A model generated the notes under the pieces. It was not told where the DNA came from and ran no database searches. It was given only the letters and a program-made list of their open reading frames with translations. Shown here one piece after another: positions 52,908 through 62,523 of a DNA stretch of 64,000 nucleotides (its first letter is position 1; every line of letters begins with the position of its first letter). The position numbers were made by a program, and so were the translations under genes. Source of the stretch: Caballeronia cordobensis (GTDB lineage: Bacteria; Pseudomonadota; Gammaproteobacteria; Burkholderiales; Burkholderiaceae). Where the stretch lies: contig NZ_FCNY02000001.1 of NCBI RefSeq assembly GCF_001544575.2, forward strand, positions 676,654 through 740,653, in the 5' to 3' direction.

Positions 52908-54125
52908 ATGAGTTATCAACAGGCATTGAGCGGTCTGGGCGCTGCATCGAGCGACCTCGACGTGATCGGCAACAACATCGCGAACGCGAACACCGTCGGC
53001 TTCAAGCAGGGCGCGGCGCAATTCGCGGACATGTACGCGAACTCGATGGCCACGGCCGTCAGCAATCAGATCGGTATCGGCACGCGTCTCGCGGAAGTGC
53101 AGCAGCAGTTCTCGCAGGGCACGATCACCACGACCAATCAGGCGCTCGACGTCGCGATCAACGGCAACGGCTTTTATCAGTTGTCCAACAACGGTTCGAT
53201 CGTGTACTCGCGCAACGGCGTGTTCCATCTCGACAACAGCGGCAACATCGTCAACTCGTCGGGCCTGCAATTGATGGGCTACGCGGCGGATTCGGGCGGC
53301 GTGGTCAACAGCGCGAGCACGGTGCCGCTGACGGTGCCGACCGCGAACATCGCGCCGACCGCGACCAAGAAGATCACCGCCGCGTTCAACCTGAACTCGC
53401 AGGACGACGTGAAGGCCGCGGCCGACTTCGATCCGAGCAACGGCAACACGTACAACGCGTCGACGTCCGTCGATGCGTACGACTCGCTCGGCGGCACGCA
53501 GAAAGTGTCGGTGTACTTCACGAAGTCCAGCACGAACACGTGGGAAGCCTTCGCGGGCTATGGCGATCCGGTCACGCAGAAGACGGATCTTGGCCCGGTC
53601 ACGTTCGACGCGTCCGGCAACATGACGAGCGGCAAGACCTTCACGTTCACGATCCCGAACGGCGCGGACCCGACCGCCGGCGCGACGCAATCGTTGACGC
53701 TCGATCTCTCCGGCACGACGCAGTACGGCGCGAAGAGCGGCCTCACGAACCTGCATCAGGACGGCAACAGCACGGGCGAACTGACGGGCTTCACGGTCGG
53801 CTCGGACGGCATGCTGACGGGCAACTACTCGAACGGCGAAACCAAGGCGCTCGGCCAGATCGCGATCGCCAACTTCAACAACCAGAACGGTTTGCAGAAC
53901 CTGGGCGGCAACGTGTACGCGCAGACGGCGGCTTCGGGCGCGGCGCAGGTGTCCGTGCCGGGCTCGACCAACCACGGCGTGCTGCAGGGCGGCGCGGTGG
54001 AAAACTCGAACGTCGATCTGACCAGCGAGCTCGTGAATCTGATCACCGCGCAGCGCAACTATCAGGCGAACGCGCAAACGATCAAGACGCAGCAGACCGT
54101 CGATCAGACGCTGATCAATCTGTAA
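52908..54125 (+). CDS. flgE: Flagellar hook protein FlgE
   Basis: FlgE builds the flexible hook. The 405-residue protein has the N-terminal rod/hook motif SDLDVIGNNIANANTVGFKQG, a central exposed domain rich in Ser/Thr/Gly, and the C-terminal ENSNVDLTSELVNLITAQRNYQANAQT. GGAGA lies before the ATG. Exported by the type III system without a cleaved signal. Confidence 0.96.
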   Translation: MSYQQALSGLGAASSDLDVIGNNIANANTVGFKQGAAQFADMYANSMATAVSNQIGIGTRLAEVQQQFSQGTITTTNQALDVAINGNGFYQLSNNGSIVYSRNGVFHLDNSGNIVNSSGLQLMGYAADSGGVVNSASTVPLTVPTANIAPTATKKITAAFNLNSQDDVKAAADFDPSNGNTYNASTSVDAYDSLGGTQKVSVYFTKSSTNTWEAFAGYGDPVTQKTDLGPVTFDASGNMTSGKTFTFTIPNGADPTAGATQSLTLDLSGTTQYGAKSGLTNLHQDGNSTGELTGFTVGSDGMLTGNYSNGETKALGQIAIANFNNQNGLQNLGGNVYAQTAASGAAQVSVPGSTNHGVLQGGAVENSNVDLTSELVNLITAQRNYQANAQTIKTQQTVDQTLINL

Positions 54126-54159
54126 GCATCGTCCGCAAGCATAGGGAAGGAAGCGATTC

Positions 54160-54912
54160 ATGGACCGTCTGATCTACACCGCGATGACCGGCGCAAGCCA
54201 GGCGCTCGAACAGCAGGCCGTCGTGGCGAACAACCTCGCGAACACGTCGACCACGGGTTTCAAGGCGCAGCTCGCGGCGTTCCGCCAGGTGCCGATGTCG
54301 TTCGAGAACCAGTCCGCCGATGGCACGACGCGCACTTTCGTGCTCTCGTCGACGCCGAACGCGGACTACTCCGCGGGCCCGATCCAGCAGACCGGCAATC
54401 CGCTGGATGTGGCCGTGCAAGGCCCCGGCTGGCTCTCCGTGCAGGCCGCGGACGGCAGCGAGGCGTACACGCGCGCGGGCAACCTGCATGTCGATCAGAA
54501 CGGTCAGCTCGTCAACGCGAGCAACCTGCCGGTGCTCGGCAGCGGCGGCCCGCTGTCGATTCCGCCGGGCGCGGAAGTCACGATTGGCAAGGACGGCACG
54601 ATCTCCGCGCTGATCCCGGGCGATCCGCCGACGGCGATCGCGGTCGTGGATCAACTCAAGCTCGTGAATCCCGATCCGGCCACCTTGACGCGCGGCGACG
54701 ACGGCCTCTTTCGCACCGCGACCGGCGACCCCGCCGATGCGGACCCGAACGTTGTCGTGGCGGGCGGCGCGCTCGAAGGCAGCAACGTGAATCCGGTTGC
54801 CGCGATGGTCTCGATGATCACCAACGCGCGTCAGTTCCAGATGCAGACGAAGCTGATGGAATCGGCGGACCAGAACGAACAATCGGCCAACAAGCTGCTG
54901 AACTTCTCCTAA
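54160..54912 (+). CDS. flgF: Flagellar proximal rod protein FlgF
   Basis: The 250-residue protein begins [41 protein letters not shown] rod motif and ends with [26 protein letters not shown]. Length and motifs match FlgF. AAGGAAG lies before the ATG at 54160. Complete. Confidence 0.96.
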   Translation: MDRLIYTAMTGASQALEQQAVVANNLANTSTTGFKAQLAAFRQVPMSFENQSADGTTRTFVLSSTPNADYSAGPIQQTGNPLDVAVQGPGWLSVQAADGSEAYTRAGNLHVDQNGQLVNASNLPVLGSGGPLSIPPGAEVTIGKDGTISALIPGDPPTAIAVVDQLKLVNPDPATLTRGDDGLFRTATGDPADADPNVVVAGGALEGSNVNPVAAMVSMITNARQFQMQTKLMESADQNEQSANKLLNFS

Positions 54913-54948
54913 GCGGCGACGCAACAGACACTCAGGAAACGCAAGAAC

Positions 54949-55737
54949 ATGAATCGCTCTCTTTACATCGCCGCGACCGGCATGAATGCGCAGCAAGCGC
55001 AGATGGACGTGATCTCGAACAACCTCGCCAACGTCGGCACGAACGGCTTCAAGGGTTCGCGCGCGGTGTTCGAGGACCTGCTGTATCAGACCACGCGCCA
55101 GCCGGGCGCGAACTCGACGCAGCAGACCGAGCTCGCCTCGGGTGTGCAGCTCGGCACGGGCGTGCAGCAGGTCGCGACGGAGCGCCTGTACACGCAAGGC
55201 AATTTGCAGCAGACCGGCAACTCGAAGGACGTCGCGATCAACGGCCAGGGCTTCTTTCAGGTGACGATGCCCGACGGCACGACCGCTTACACGCGCGACG
55301 GCTCGTTCCAGACGAACGCGCAAGGCCAGCTCGTCACGTCGAGCGGCTATCAGCTCAACCCGGCGATCACGATTCCGCAAAACGCGACGGGAATCACCAT
55401 CGGTTCGGACGGCACGGTGTCGATCACGCAGCAGGGCAGCTCGGCCAGCACGACGGTCGGCGCGGTTCAGCTCGCGACCTTCATCAACCCGGCCGGTCTC
55501 GAAGCGCGCGGCGAAAACCTCTTCTCCGAAACGGGAAGCTCGGGCGCGCCGAACGTGTCGCAGCCGGGTCTCAATGGCGCGGGCTCGCTGCAACAGGGTT
55601 ATGTGGAAGCCTCGAACGTGAACGTCGTGCAGGAACTGGTCAACATGATCCAGACCCAGCGCGCGTACGAGATCAACAGCAAGGCCGTGACGACGTCCGA
55701 CCAGATGCTGCAGACGCTCTCGCAGATGCAGGTTTAA
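54949..55737 (+). CDS. flgG: Flagellar distal rod protein FlgG
   Basis: The 262-residue protein starts [20 protein letters not shown] and has [28 protein letters not shown] and the closing [28 protein letters not shown], all typical of FlgG, the longest rod segment. Same operon, 36 bases after flgF. Confidence 0.97.
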   Translation: MNRSLYIAATGMNAQQAQMDVISNNLANVGTNGFKGSRAVFEDLLYQTTRQPGANSTQQTELASGVQLGTGVQQVATERLYTQGNLQQTGNSKDVAINGQGFFQVTMPDGTTAYTRDGSFQTNAQGQLVTSSGYQLNPAITIPQNATGITIGSDGTVSITQQGSSASTTVGAVQLATFINPAGLEARGENLFSETGSSGAPNVSQPGLNGAGSLQQGYVEASNVNVVQELVNMIQTQRAYEINSKAVTTSDQMLQTLSQMQV

Positions 55738-55761
55738 CCCTCTATTCGACGGATGGGAATC

Positions 55762-55796
55762 AAGCGGATGGCGTCACACTGACGCCTCATTCGCTT
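55762..55796 (+). other. Hairpin between flgG and flgH
   Basis: GGCGTC (55770-55775) and GACGCC (55781-55786) form a perfect inner stem, extended by AAGCG (55762-55766) and CGCTT (55792-55796) across a small bulge. There is no T-run. It may protect or cut the polycistronic message, or lower expression of the ring genes. Confidence 0.45.
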
Positions 55797-55812
55797 CAAA
55801 CGAGTTATCACG

Positions 55813-56496
55813 ATGTCGCTTACTCACATTCTTTCGCGCGCTTCGATCGCGGCGCTCATCGCAGCGACGGCCGCGTGCGGCCTCGTGCCGAAAGAGCCGA
55901 TCGTCCAGCAGCCGATGACCGCGCGTCCGCCGCAGCCGCCCGTCGGCACGCGCTCGCCCGGCGCGATCTACAACGCGGGCTACGCCGGCCGGCCGCTCTT
56001 CGAAGACCAGCGTCCGCGCAACGTGGGCGACATCCTGACCATCGTGATTTCGGAAAACGTCAACGCGACGAAGTCGTCGGCGGCGAACACCAACCGCGCC
56101 GGCAACGGCTCGTTCGCGGTGCCGACGACGCCGGGCATTTTCGGCGGCCTCTTCAACAACACGAACCTGTCCGCGACGGGCGCGAACAAGTTCGCCGCGG
56201 CGGGCGGCGCGAGCGCAGCCAACACGTTCAGCGGCACGCTGACCGTCACCGTCACGGACGTTCTGCCCAACGGCAATCTGATGGTGAGCGGCGAAAAGCA
56301 GATGCTCATCAACCAGGGCAACGAATTCGTCCGTTTCTCGGGCGTCGTCAACCCGACGACCATTTCGGGCACCAACACCGTGTTCTCCACGCAAGTCGCC
56401 GACGCGAAGATCGAATACTCGGCGAAGGGTTACATCGACGAAGCGCAGAACATGGGCTGGCTGCAGCGCTTCTTCCTCAACGTCGCGCCGTTCTGA
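55813..56496 (+). CDS. flgH: Flagellar L-ring lipoprotein FlgH
   Basis: FlgH forms the outer-membrane L-ring as a lipoprotein. The 227-residue protein has a lipoprotein signal with Cys22 ([10 protein letters not shown]), then the conserved [21 protein letters not shown] and [29 protein letters not shown] blocks. Two bases separate its stop from flgI. Confidence 0.96.
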   Translation: MSLTHILSRASIAALIAATAACGLVPKEPIVQQPMTARPPQPPVGTRSPGAIYNAGYAGRPLFEDQRPRNVGDILTIVISENVNATKSSAANTNRAGNGSFAVPTTPGIFGGLFNNTNLSATGANKFAAAGGASAANTFSGTLTVTVTDVLPNGNLMVSGEKQMLINQGNEFVRFSGVVNPTTISGTNTVFSTQVADAKIEYSAKGYIDEAQNMGWLQRFFLNVAPF

Positions 56497-56498
56497 TC

Positions 56499-57626
56499 AT
56501 GAATCCGCTTCTCCGTTTCGTTTCGTTCTCGCTCGCGGCCGCGCTGGTTGCCATCGGCTCCGCGCCGCACGCTCACGCCGAGCGTCTGAAAGACCTCGTC
56601 TCGTTCCAGGGCGTGCGTGACAATCCGCTGATCGGCTACGGCCTCGTCGTCGGTCTCGACGGCACCGGCGACCAGACGATGCAGACGCCGTTCACGACGC
56701 AATCGCTCACCAACATGCTCGGCAACCTCGGCATCACGGTGAATTCGGCGACGACTCAGAACATGCAGTTGAAGAACGTCGCGGCCGTGATGGTCACCGC
56801 GACGCTGCCGCCGTTCGCGCGCCCCGGCGAGGCGATCGACGTCACCGTTTCGTCGCTCGGCAATGCGAAAAGCCTGCGCGGCGGAACGCTGCTCATGTCG
56901 CCGCTCAAGGGCGCGGACGGCCAGGTGTACGCGATGGCGCAGGGCAACCTCGTCGTCGGCGGCGCAGGCGCGAGCGCGAACGGCAGCAAGGTGCAGGTCA
57001 ATCAGCTCGCGGTGGGCCGCATTTCGGCGGGTGCGATCGTCGAGCGCGCGGTGCCTTCGGCGTTGCAGCAGCAAGGCGGCGTCATGCAGATGGAACTGCG
57101 CGAGATGGATTTCGACACGACGCAGCGCATTGTCGCGGCGGTGAACAACCAGTTCGGCATGGGCACGGCGCTCGCGCTCGACGGCCGCACCATCCAGCTT
57201 CGCGCGCCGCAGGACGCGAGCGAGCAGGTGTCGTTCATGGCGCAGTTGCAGAACATCGACGTGCGTCCGGCGCAGGCCGCCGCCAAGGTGATCCTGAACG
57301 CGCGCACCGGCTCCATCGTGATGAACCAGATGGTCACGCTGCAGAACTGCGCCGTTGCGCACGGCAATCTCTCGGTCGTCATCAACACGAAGACAGCGGT
57401 GAGCCAGCCGGGCGCGTTCTCGAACGGGCAGACCGTCGCGGCGAAGGAGTCGTCGATTCAACTGAAGCAGGACAGCGGCGCGCTCAAGATGCTCTCCGCC
57501 GGTGCAAACCTCGCGGATGTCGTGAAGGCGCTCAACGCGCTCGGCGCCACGCCGGCGGATCTCATCTCGATCCTTCAGTCGATGAAGGCCGCGGGTGCGC
57601 TGCGCGCCGACCTCGAAATCATCTAA
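56499..57626 (+). CDS. flgI: Flagellar P-ring protein FlgI
   Basis: FlgI forms the peptidoglycan-layer P-ring with help from FlgA. The 375-residue protein has a cleaved signal ([16 protein letters not shown]) and the signatures [25 protein letters not shown], and the C-terminal [22 protein letters not shown] place the start at ATG 56499, two bases after the flgH stop. Confidence 0.97.
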   Translation: MNPLLRFVSFSLAAALVAIGSAPHAHAERLKDLVSFQGVRDNPLIGYGLVVGLDGTGDQTMQTPFTTQSLTNMLGNLGITVNSATTQNMQLKNVAAVMVTATLPPFARPGEAIDVTVSSLGNAKSLRGGTLLMSPLKGADGQVYAMAQGNLVVGGAGASANGSKVQVNQLAVGRISAGAIVERAVPSALQQQGGVMQMELREMDFDTTQRIVAAVNNQFGMGTALALDGRTIQLRAPQDASEQVSFMAQLQNIDVRPAQAAAKVILNARTGSIVMNQMVTLQNCAVAHGNLSVVINTKTAVSQPGAFSNGQTVAAKESSIQLKQDSGALKMLSAGANLADVVKALNALGATPADLISILQSMKAAGALRADLEII

Positions 57627-57642
57627 GAACCTATAAAAACCC

Positions 57643-58698
57643 ATGAACTCGACCACGAACGGAATCGCCGGCACCGCGCTGGCATCGACCGATACGACGA
57701 GCGGTTTCTCGGGCCTGTCGAACCGTTTCGCGCTCGATACGCAGGGCTTCGATGCCTTGCGCGCGCAGGCCGGCGCGAATCCGCAGCAAGGGCTGAAGGA
57801 AGCGGCGAAGCAGTTCGACGCCGTTTTCACGCAGATGATGTTGAAGAGCATGCGTGACGCGACGCCTTCGGACAGCCCGTTCGAATCGAACGATACGAAG
57901 TCGTTCACGTCGATGCTCGATCAGCAGTTATCGCAGCAGATGTCGTCGAAGGGCATTGGCGTCGCGGACATGATGCTGAAGCAGCTCATGCGCAACGCCG
58001 GCGCGCAGACCGGCACGGACTCGAAAGGCGGCGCGGGCGGGCTCGGCACGATGAACGCGATGCAGGCGCTCGGCGGCATGGCGGGCGGCAGCGGCGACCT
58101 CGATGCGAACGCCGGCAACCTCGCCGCGATGAACGCGATGGCGAAGGCCTACGCGGCGGCCCAGGCCAACAAGAGCAGCGCGCTGGCGGGCAAGGGCTAC
58201 ACGGCGGCGGATTCGCTGGAGCCGCCCGTGCGCGGCAACGGCTCGGACAAGGTCAACGCGTTCGTCGACCGGCTCGCCGTGCCGGCGCAGTCCGCGAGCG
58301 CGGCGACGGGCATTCCGGCGCGCTTCATCATCGGTCAGGCGGCGCTCGAATCGGGTTGGGGCAAGCGCGAGATCAAGCACGCAAACGGTGCGACGAGCCA
58401 CAACATCTTCGGCATCAAGGCGACGAAGGACTGGGGCGGCAAGACCGTGAATTCCGTCACGACGGAGTATGTCAACGGCAGGCCGCAGAAGGTCGTGGAG
58501 AAGTTCCGCGCCTACGATTCCTACGAAGAAGCGCTGACCGACTACGCGAGCGTCATCAAGAACAATCCGCGCTATGCACCGGTGATTCAGGCTTCGCGCG
58601 ATGTCGCGGGCTTTGCGCACGGCATGCAGAAGGCGGGCTACGCGACCGATCCGCAGTACGCGAAGAAGCTCATCTCGATCATGCGCCAGATCGTCTGA
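57643..58698 (+). CDS. flgJ: Flagellar rod cap and muramidase FlgJ
   Basis: The 351-residue protein has two domains. The N-terminal rod-cap region (QGLKEAAKQFDAVFTQMMLKSMR) is followed by an Ala/Gly-rich linker. The C-terminal glucosaminidase domain has the catalytic Glu236 in QAALESGWGKREI, NIFGIKATKDWGG and a closing NNPRYAPVIQASRDVAGFAHGMQKAGYATDP. This fused form is usual in beta- and gamma-proteobacteria and cuts the peptidoglycan for rod passage. Confidence 0.96.
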   Translation: MNSTTNGIAGTALASTDTTSGFSGLSNRFALDTQGFDALRAQAGANPQQGLKEAAKQFDAVFTQMMLKSMRDATPSDSPFESNDTKSFTSMLDQQLSQQMSSKGIGVADMMLKQLMRNAGAQTGTDSKGGAGGLGTMNAMQALGGMAGGSGDLDANAGNLAAMNAMAKAYAAAQANKSSALAGKGYTAADSLEPPVRGNGSDKVNAFVDRLAVPAQSASAATGIPARFIIGQAALESGWGKREIKHANGATSHNIFGIKATKDWGGKTVNSVTTEYVNGRPQKVVEKFRAYDSYEEALTDYASVIKNNPRYAPVIQASRDVAGFAHGMQKAGYATDPQYAKKLISIMRQIV

Positions 58699-58854
58699 CG
58701 AAGACGTGCGCGTCGTTTCCCAAACAGCCGATGTTTGCGGCCGCGAATTTGCTGATGACGGCATCGCGGGCGCGTTGCGCGGACGTTTATACGGCAGCAA
58801 ACGTTTTACGTCGTTCGGGACGGCGCACCACATACTTTTTACGCGCGCGGACCC

Positions 58855-58881
58855 TAAACTTTCAAAGAGGCATGCCGCTAA
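58855..58881 (+). promoter_or_regulatory. FliA (sigma-28) promoter of ycgR
   Basis: TAAACTTT (58855-58862), exactly 11 bases, then GCCGCTAA (58874-58881). The -10 differs from GCCGATAA at one base and the -35 from TAAAGTTT at one base. Transcription would start near 58888, about 75 bases before the ycgR start. Confidence 0.8.
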
Positions 58882-58962
58882 CCTGAATAATCGAAGTGCC
58901 GGACCCATGCGGGTTCGGATCGACGCGCGACGTTCGGGGAAGTGGGCGGGCGCGCGGGCACA

Positions 58963-59733
58963 ATGAATACGGCTAGCACCATGAACACCAATCACAAGCA
59001 TGACGTTGCCGACGACGATATCGCGCCGATCGTGGATTTCGGCCGGCGCAATCCGCTGGAAATCGGCGTGGCGCTGCGCAATCTCGCGAACCGCGGCGAT
59101 TTTCTGACGGCGCAATATGGCGACGGGCAGATCGTTACGCGTTTGCTCGACGTCGATGTGACGGCGCACCGGTTCACTTTCGACTGGGGCGGCGTGGCGG
59201 AGCAGAACCGTGGCGTGCTGGCTTCGCAGAGGCTCATTTTCAACGCGGCGCCGGATGGCGTGCGCGTGGAGTTCACGACGCCCACGCCGCGCGAGACGGC
59301 GTTCGACGGGCGTCCGGCGTTCGAGGCCGAGTTTCCGCCGGTGTTGTATTACATGCAGCGGCGCGAGTATTTCCGCGTCGAGGCGCCGGTGCTCGATCCT
59401 TACATGTGCACGGGCTCGTTGCCGGATGGCGAGCGGTTTCGCTTCGAAGTGCATGATCTTTCGCTCGGCGGCGTGGCGTTGCGCACGATGGATGAGCGCG
59501 TGGCGAATCTCGAGATGGGCATCGTGGTGCAGGACGCTGAGTTGCATTTCAGCGCGAATGGCAGGATTACGGTGGATATGATGCTGGTTTCGCATCGGGA
59601 ATCGACTACTGCGAAAGGGGATCGTAGGTATACGATCGGGTTCAAGTTTGTGGCTATGCCGGGGTCGGCGGAGAATACTCTCCAGCGGCTCATCACTCAG
59701 CTTGAGATGAAGAGGCGGTCTTTGGCGAAGTAA
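58963..59733 (+). CDS. ycgR: Flagellar brake protein YcgR (PilZ domain)
   Basis: YcgR binds c-di-GMP and slows the flagellar motor. The 256-residue protein has the YcgR N-terminal domain (NPLEIGVALRNLANRGDFLTAQYGDGQIVTRLLD region) and a C-terminal PilZ domain with both c-di-GMP motifs: RREYFR with Arg134 and Arg138 (RxxxR), and DLSLGG from Asp165 ((D/N)xSxxG). Several starts are possible (GTG 58942, ATG 58963, ATG 58981); none has a strong ribosome site. A FliA-type promoter lies upstream. Confidence 0.9.
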   Translation: MNTASTMNTNHKHDVADDDIAPIVDFGRRNPLEIGVALRNLANRGDFLTAQYGDGQIVTRLLDVDVTAHRFTFDWGGVAEQNRGVLASQRLIFNAAPDGVRVEFTTPTPRETAFDGRPAFEAEFPPVLYYMQRREYFRVEAPVLDPYMCTGSLPDGERFRFEVHDLSLGGVALRTMDERVANLEMGIVVQDAELHFSANGRITVDMMLVSHRESTTAKGDRRYTIGFKFVAMPGSAENTLQRLITQLEMKRRSLAK

Positions 59734-59766
59734 GGGTTTTTTGTTTTCGCTTTCGCTTGTTGTATC

Positions 59767-59979
59767 GCCGGATCCCGGTTTCATGTCGGTTTATTAGCAC
59801 TGCCCCTCCCCGGGGCGGGGGTAACTTTCTTTGCTGCTGCAAAGAAAGTCACCAAAGAAAGCAGCTTTGTCACCGCCCGCGGTCACACGCAGTTTGGCCA
59901 TTTTTCTCCTCGGGGAACGGCCCTCGCCTAACGAGTGCCCTCACAAGCCTAATCGGGCTTGGATCGCGCACGGTCCGTC
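59767..59979 (+). repeat. 213-bp dispersed repeat, copy A
   Basis: This unit occurs three times in the window with the same 213-base length. It begins GCCGGATCCCG and contains a palindromic CCCCTCCCCGGGGCGGGG, a perfect hairpin ACTTTCTTTGC/GCAAAGAAAGT with loop TGCT, further arms of TTTCTTTGG, and ends GGATCGCGCACGG. Reading frames through it are side-products, not genes. Copy A differs from copy C at about a dozen positions by eye with no length change. Between ycgR and flgK (59734-60568) there is no gene; this repeat, copy B and the flgK promoter fill it. Confidence 0.9.
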
Positions 59980-60163
59980 ACATCGCGCCGCTTAACAAAC
60001 CGGTACAGCCATTTCAAGTTCCGGCCCGCTTCGCGGCCGATGGGTAAATCGGGTTTGCGTGCGCATTCGTGTCCCACTGGTTTCCCTCGCATACCCCACG
60101 GCAGCGCGAAGCGCTGTGCCGAAGCTATTTCGTGCTGAACCGGCTCGCTAGAAGTTATGGCGA

Positions 60164-60376
60164 GTCAGACCGTGCGCGATCCAAGCCCGGTTGGTTCTTT
60201 GGGGGCACTCTTTAGGCGAGGGCCGTTCTCCGAGGAGAAGAATGGCCAACGTGCGTGTGACCGCGGGCGGTGAGAAAGCTGCTTTCTTTGGTGACTTTCT
60301 TTGCAGCAGCAAAGAAAGTTACCCCCGCCCCGGGGAGGGGCAGTGCTAATAAACCAACCCGAAAACGGGATCCGGC
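60164..60376 (-). repeat. 213-bp dispersed repeat, copy B (inverted)
   Basis: The same 213-base unit in the opposite direction to A. A and B face each other across 184 bases (59980-60163) that carry smaller hairpins (GGCCCGC/GCGGCC; CAGCGC/GCGCTG) and no gene. The pair is a large imperfect palindrome able to form a cruciform, like a bacterial BIME or MITE. Confidence 0.9.
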
Positions 60377-60496
60377 GAAAAAGGCACCAAAACCCCAATT
60401 ACTTCGGCCAATAGCACCCCCCGCACCCCGCCGATAATGGCCCCATCGCAACAACCGCCCTAAAAAAACAAAACCCCACCGCGGGGCGCAAACACC

Positions 60497-60523
60497 TCAA
60501 CTTCCCCGCAAATCCGCCGATAT
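60497..60523 (+). promoter_or_regulatory. FliA (sigma-28) promoter of flgKL
   Basis: TCAACTTC (60497-60504), 11 bases, then GCCGATAT (60516-60523): the -10 matches the sigma-28 consensus in seven of eight bases, the -35 in four of eight (TCAA for TAAA), with exact spacing. Transcription would start near 60530, 39 bases before flgK. A second exact -10, GCCGATAA at 60430-60437, has no fitting -35. Confidence 0.7.
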
Positions 60524-60568
60524 ACGAATCAAGCCAAGCGGCCGCGCCGCCTTCACCAGGATTCACGC

Positions 60569-62512
60569 ATGTCCAATAACATCTTCAGCATTGGTCTTTC
60601 CGGTCTGAATGCGGCCCAATGGGGCCTGACGACGACGGGGCAGAACATCAGCAACGCCGCGACGCCGGGCTACACGCTCGAAAAGGTCTCGTACCAGGAA
60701 GCGTCGGGCCAATTCACGGGCTCGGGCTATCTCGGCAGCGGCGTGCAGGCCGTCACCGTAACGCGCCAGTACAGCCAGTACCTCACGACGCAAGTCAACA
60801 ACACGCAAGCGTCGAGCAGCGCCGCGAACACGTACTACTCGCTGATCTCGCAACTGAACAACCTCGTCGGCGATCCGACCAAAGGCATCGCGCAAGGCAT
60901 CACGAATTACTTCTCCGGCCTGCAATCGGTGGCGAATTCGGCGAGCAGCACGGCCGCGCGGCAATCGCTGATGAGCAACGCGCAGACGCTCGCCGATCAG
61001 ATCAACTCCGCAGGCCAGCAATACGATCAGTTGCGCCAAAGCGTCAACACGCAACTGACGAGCGCCGTCTCGCAGATCAACAGCTACTCGCAGCAGATCG
61101 CCGATCTCAACAAGCAGATCAACATCGCGAGCGCGGGCGGCCAGCAGCCGAACCAGTTGCTCGATCAGCGCGATCAACTCGTCTCGAACCTGAGCTCGGT
61201 GATCGGCGTGCAGGTCGTGCAGCAGGACGGCAACTACAACGTGTTCATCGGCAACGGGCAGCCGCTCGTCGTCGGCAATACGCAGTACGGGCTGCAGACG
61301 GTGCCTTCGGCGTCCGATCCGAGCGAACTCACCGTCGCGTTCCAGAATCGCGATGGCAGCGTGCAAACGCCCGCGACGACGCAATACATCGAGAACTCGG
61401 CGCTCACGGGCGGCGTGATCGGCGGTCTCATCGATTTCCGCACGCAAACGCTCGATCCGGCGCAGGCGCAACTCGGCGCCATCGCAACGAGCTTCGCCAA
61501 TCAGCTGAACGGTCAGAACGCGCTCGGCCTTGATCTGAACGGCCAGAAGGGCGGCCAGTTGTTCACGACGAGCAATCCGAACATTCTGGCCAACGCGCGC
61601 AACAAGGGCACGCATGTGCCGACGGCGACGATCGTCGATGGCACGCAACCGCCCGCCAACGATTTCACCGTTACGTACGACGGCAGCAAGTTCAACGTGA
61701 CGGACCCGGCGAGCGGCCAGACGCTCGGCACCATCGACCCGGCGACGGAGACGAACAAGACGATCGGCGGCCTGAACATCGACGTGTCCGCGCTGACCGA
61801 CGTGGCGAAGGGCGACTCGTTCTCGATCCAGCCCACGCGCGGCGCGCTCGATAACTTCAAGCTCGCGACGAGCAACGGCGCGGCGATCGCGGCGGCATCG
61901 CCCGCGGTGACGTCGGCGGCGAGCACGAACACGGGCACGGCAGCGATTTCGTCGGCGACGGTGACGAAAAGCCCGCTCGCATCCGACATCAACCTGAAGT
62001 ACGACGCAACGGCGAACGGCTTCACGTCGGACGTGGACGTCACCGTGAACGGAACGGCCTACACCGCCGGCACGATGATTCCCTACGATGCGTCGAAGGG
62101 CATGACCGTCCAGGGCGATGGCGTGTCGGCGACCATCAGCGGCACGCCGAAGGACGGCGACAAGTTCACCATCGCACAGAACAAGGGCGGCACGAGCGAC
62201 GGCAGCAACGCGCTCGCCATGGCGAATCTGGTCTCGACCAAGTCGCTCAACGGCGGCACCGAAACGCTGACGAGCTCGTACGCGAGCTACATCAACACGA
62301 TCGGCAACACGACCAACCAGCTCAAGGCGACGAGCACGGCGCAAAACGCGCTGCTCACGCAGGCCACGTCGGCGCAGCAATCGGTTCAGGGCGTGAACCT
62401 GAACGAGGAAGCGGCCAATCTGATTCAGTATCAGCAGCTATATCAAGCGAACAGCAAGGTGATTCAGACCGCCTCGACGCTGTTCCAGTCGCTGCTCGGC
62501 ATGTTCAACTGA
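60569..62512 (+). CDS. flgK: Hook-filament junction protein FlgK
   Basis: FlgK (HAP1) links hook and filament. The 647-residue protein has the N-terminal motif MSNNIFSIGLSGLNAAQWGL followed by NISNAATPGYTLEKVSYQEA, a long central domain with Thr/Ser/Ala-rich insertions (about 350-560), and the C-terminal VQGVNLNEEAANLIQYQQLYQANSKVIQTAS. FlgN is its chaperone. Longer than E. coli FlgK (547) because of the central insertion, which is usual in this group. Confidence 0.96.
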   Translation: MSNNIFSIGLSGLNAAQWGLTTTGQNISNAATPGYTLEKVSYQEASGQFTGSGYLGSGVQAVTVTRQYSQYLTTQVNNTQASSSAANTYYSLISQLNNLVGDPTKGIAQGITNYFSGLQSVANSASSTAARQSLMSNAQTLADQINSAGQQYDQLRQSVNTQLTSAVSQINSYSQQIADLNKQINIASAGGQQPNQLLDQRDQLVSNLSSVIGVQVVQQDGNYNVFIGNGQPLVVGNTQYGLQTVPSASDPSELTVAFQNRDGSVQTPATTQYIENSALTGGVIGGLIDFRTQTLDPAQAQLGAIATSFANQLNGQNALGLDLNGQKGGQLFTTSNPNILANARNKGTHVPTATIVDGTQPPANDFTVTYDGSKFNVTDPASGQTLGTIDPATETNKTIGGLNIDVSALTDVAKGDSFSIQPTRGALDNFKLATSNGAAIAAASPAVTSAASTNTGTAAISSATVTKSPLASDINLKYDATANGFTSDVDVTVNGTAYTAGTMIPYDASKGMTVQGDGVSATISGTPKDGDKFTIAQNKGGTSDGSNALAMANLVSTKSLNGGTETLTSSYASYINTIGNTTNQLKATSTAQNALLTQATSAQQSVQGVNLNEEAANLIQYQQLYQANSKVIQTASTLFQSLLGMFN

Positions 62513-62523
62513 GGCTAAACGCG

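Noticed and set aside
59757..60454. Small open frames through the 213-bp repeats
   Set aside because: The same peptides appear in different frames of each copy and lack ribosome sites; they come from the repeat.
60461..60486. Minus-strand terminator before flgK (CCCC/GGGG with A-run)
   Set aside because: The stem is only four base pairs and there is no minus-strand gene; not listed as a feature.
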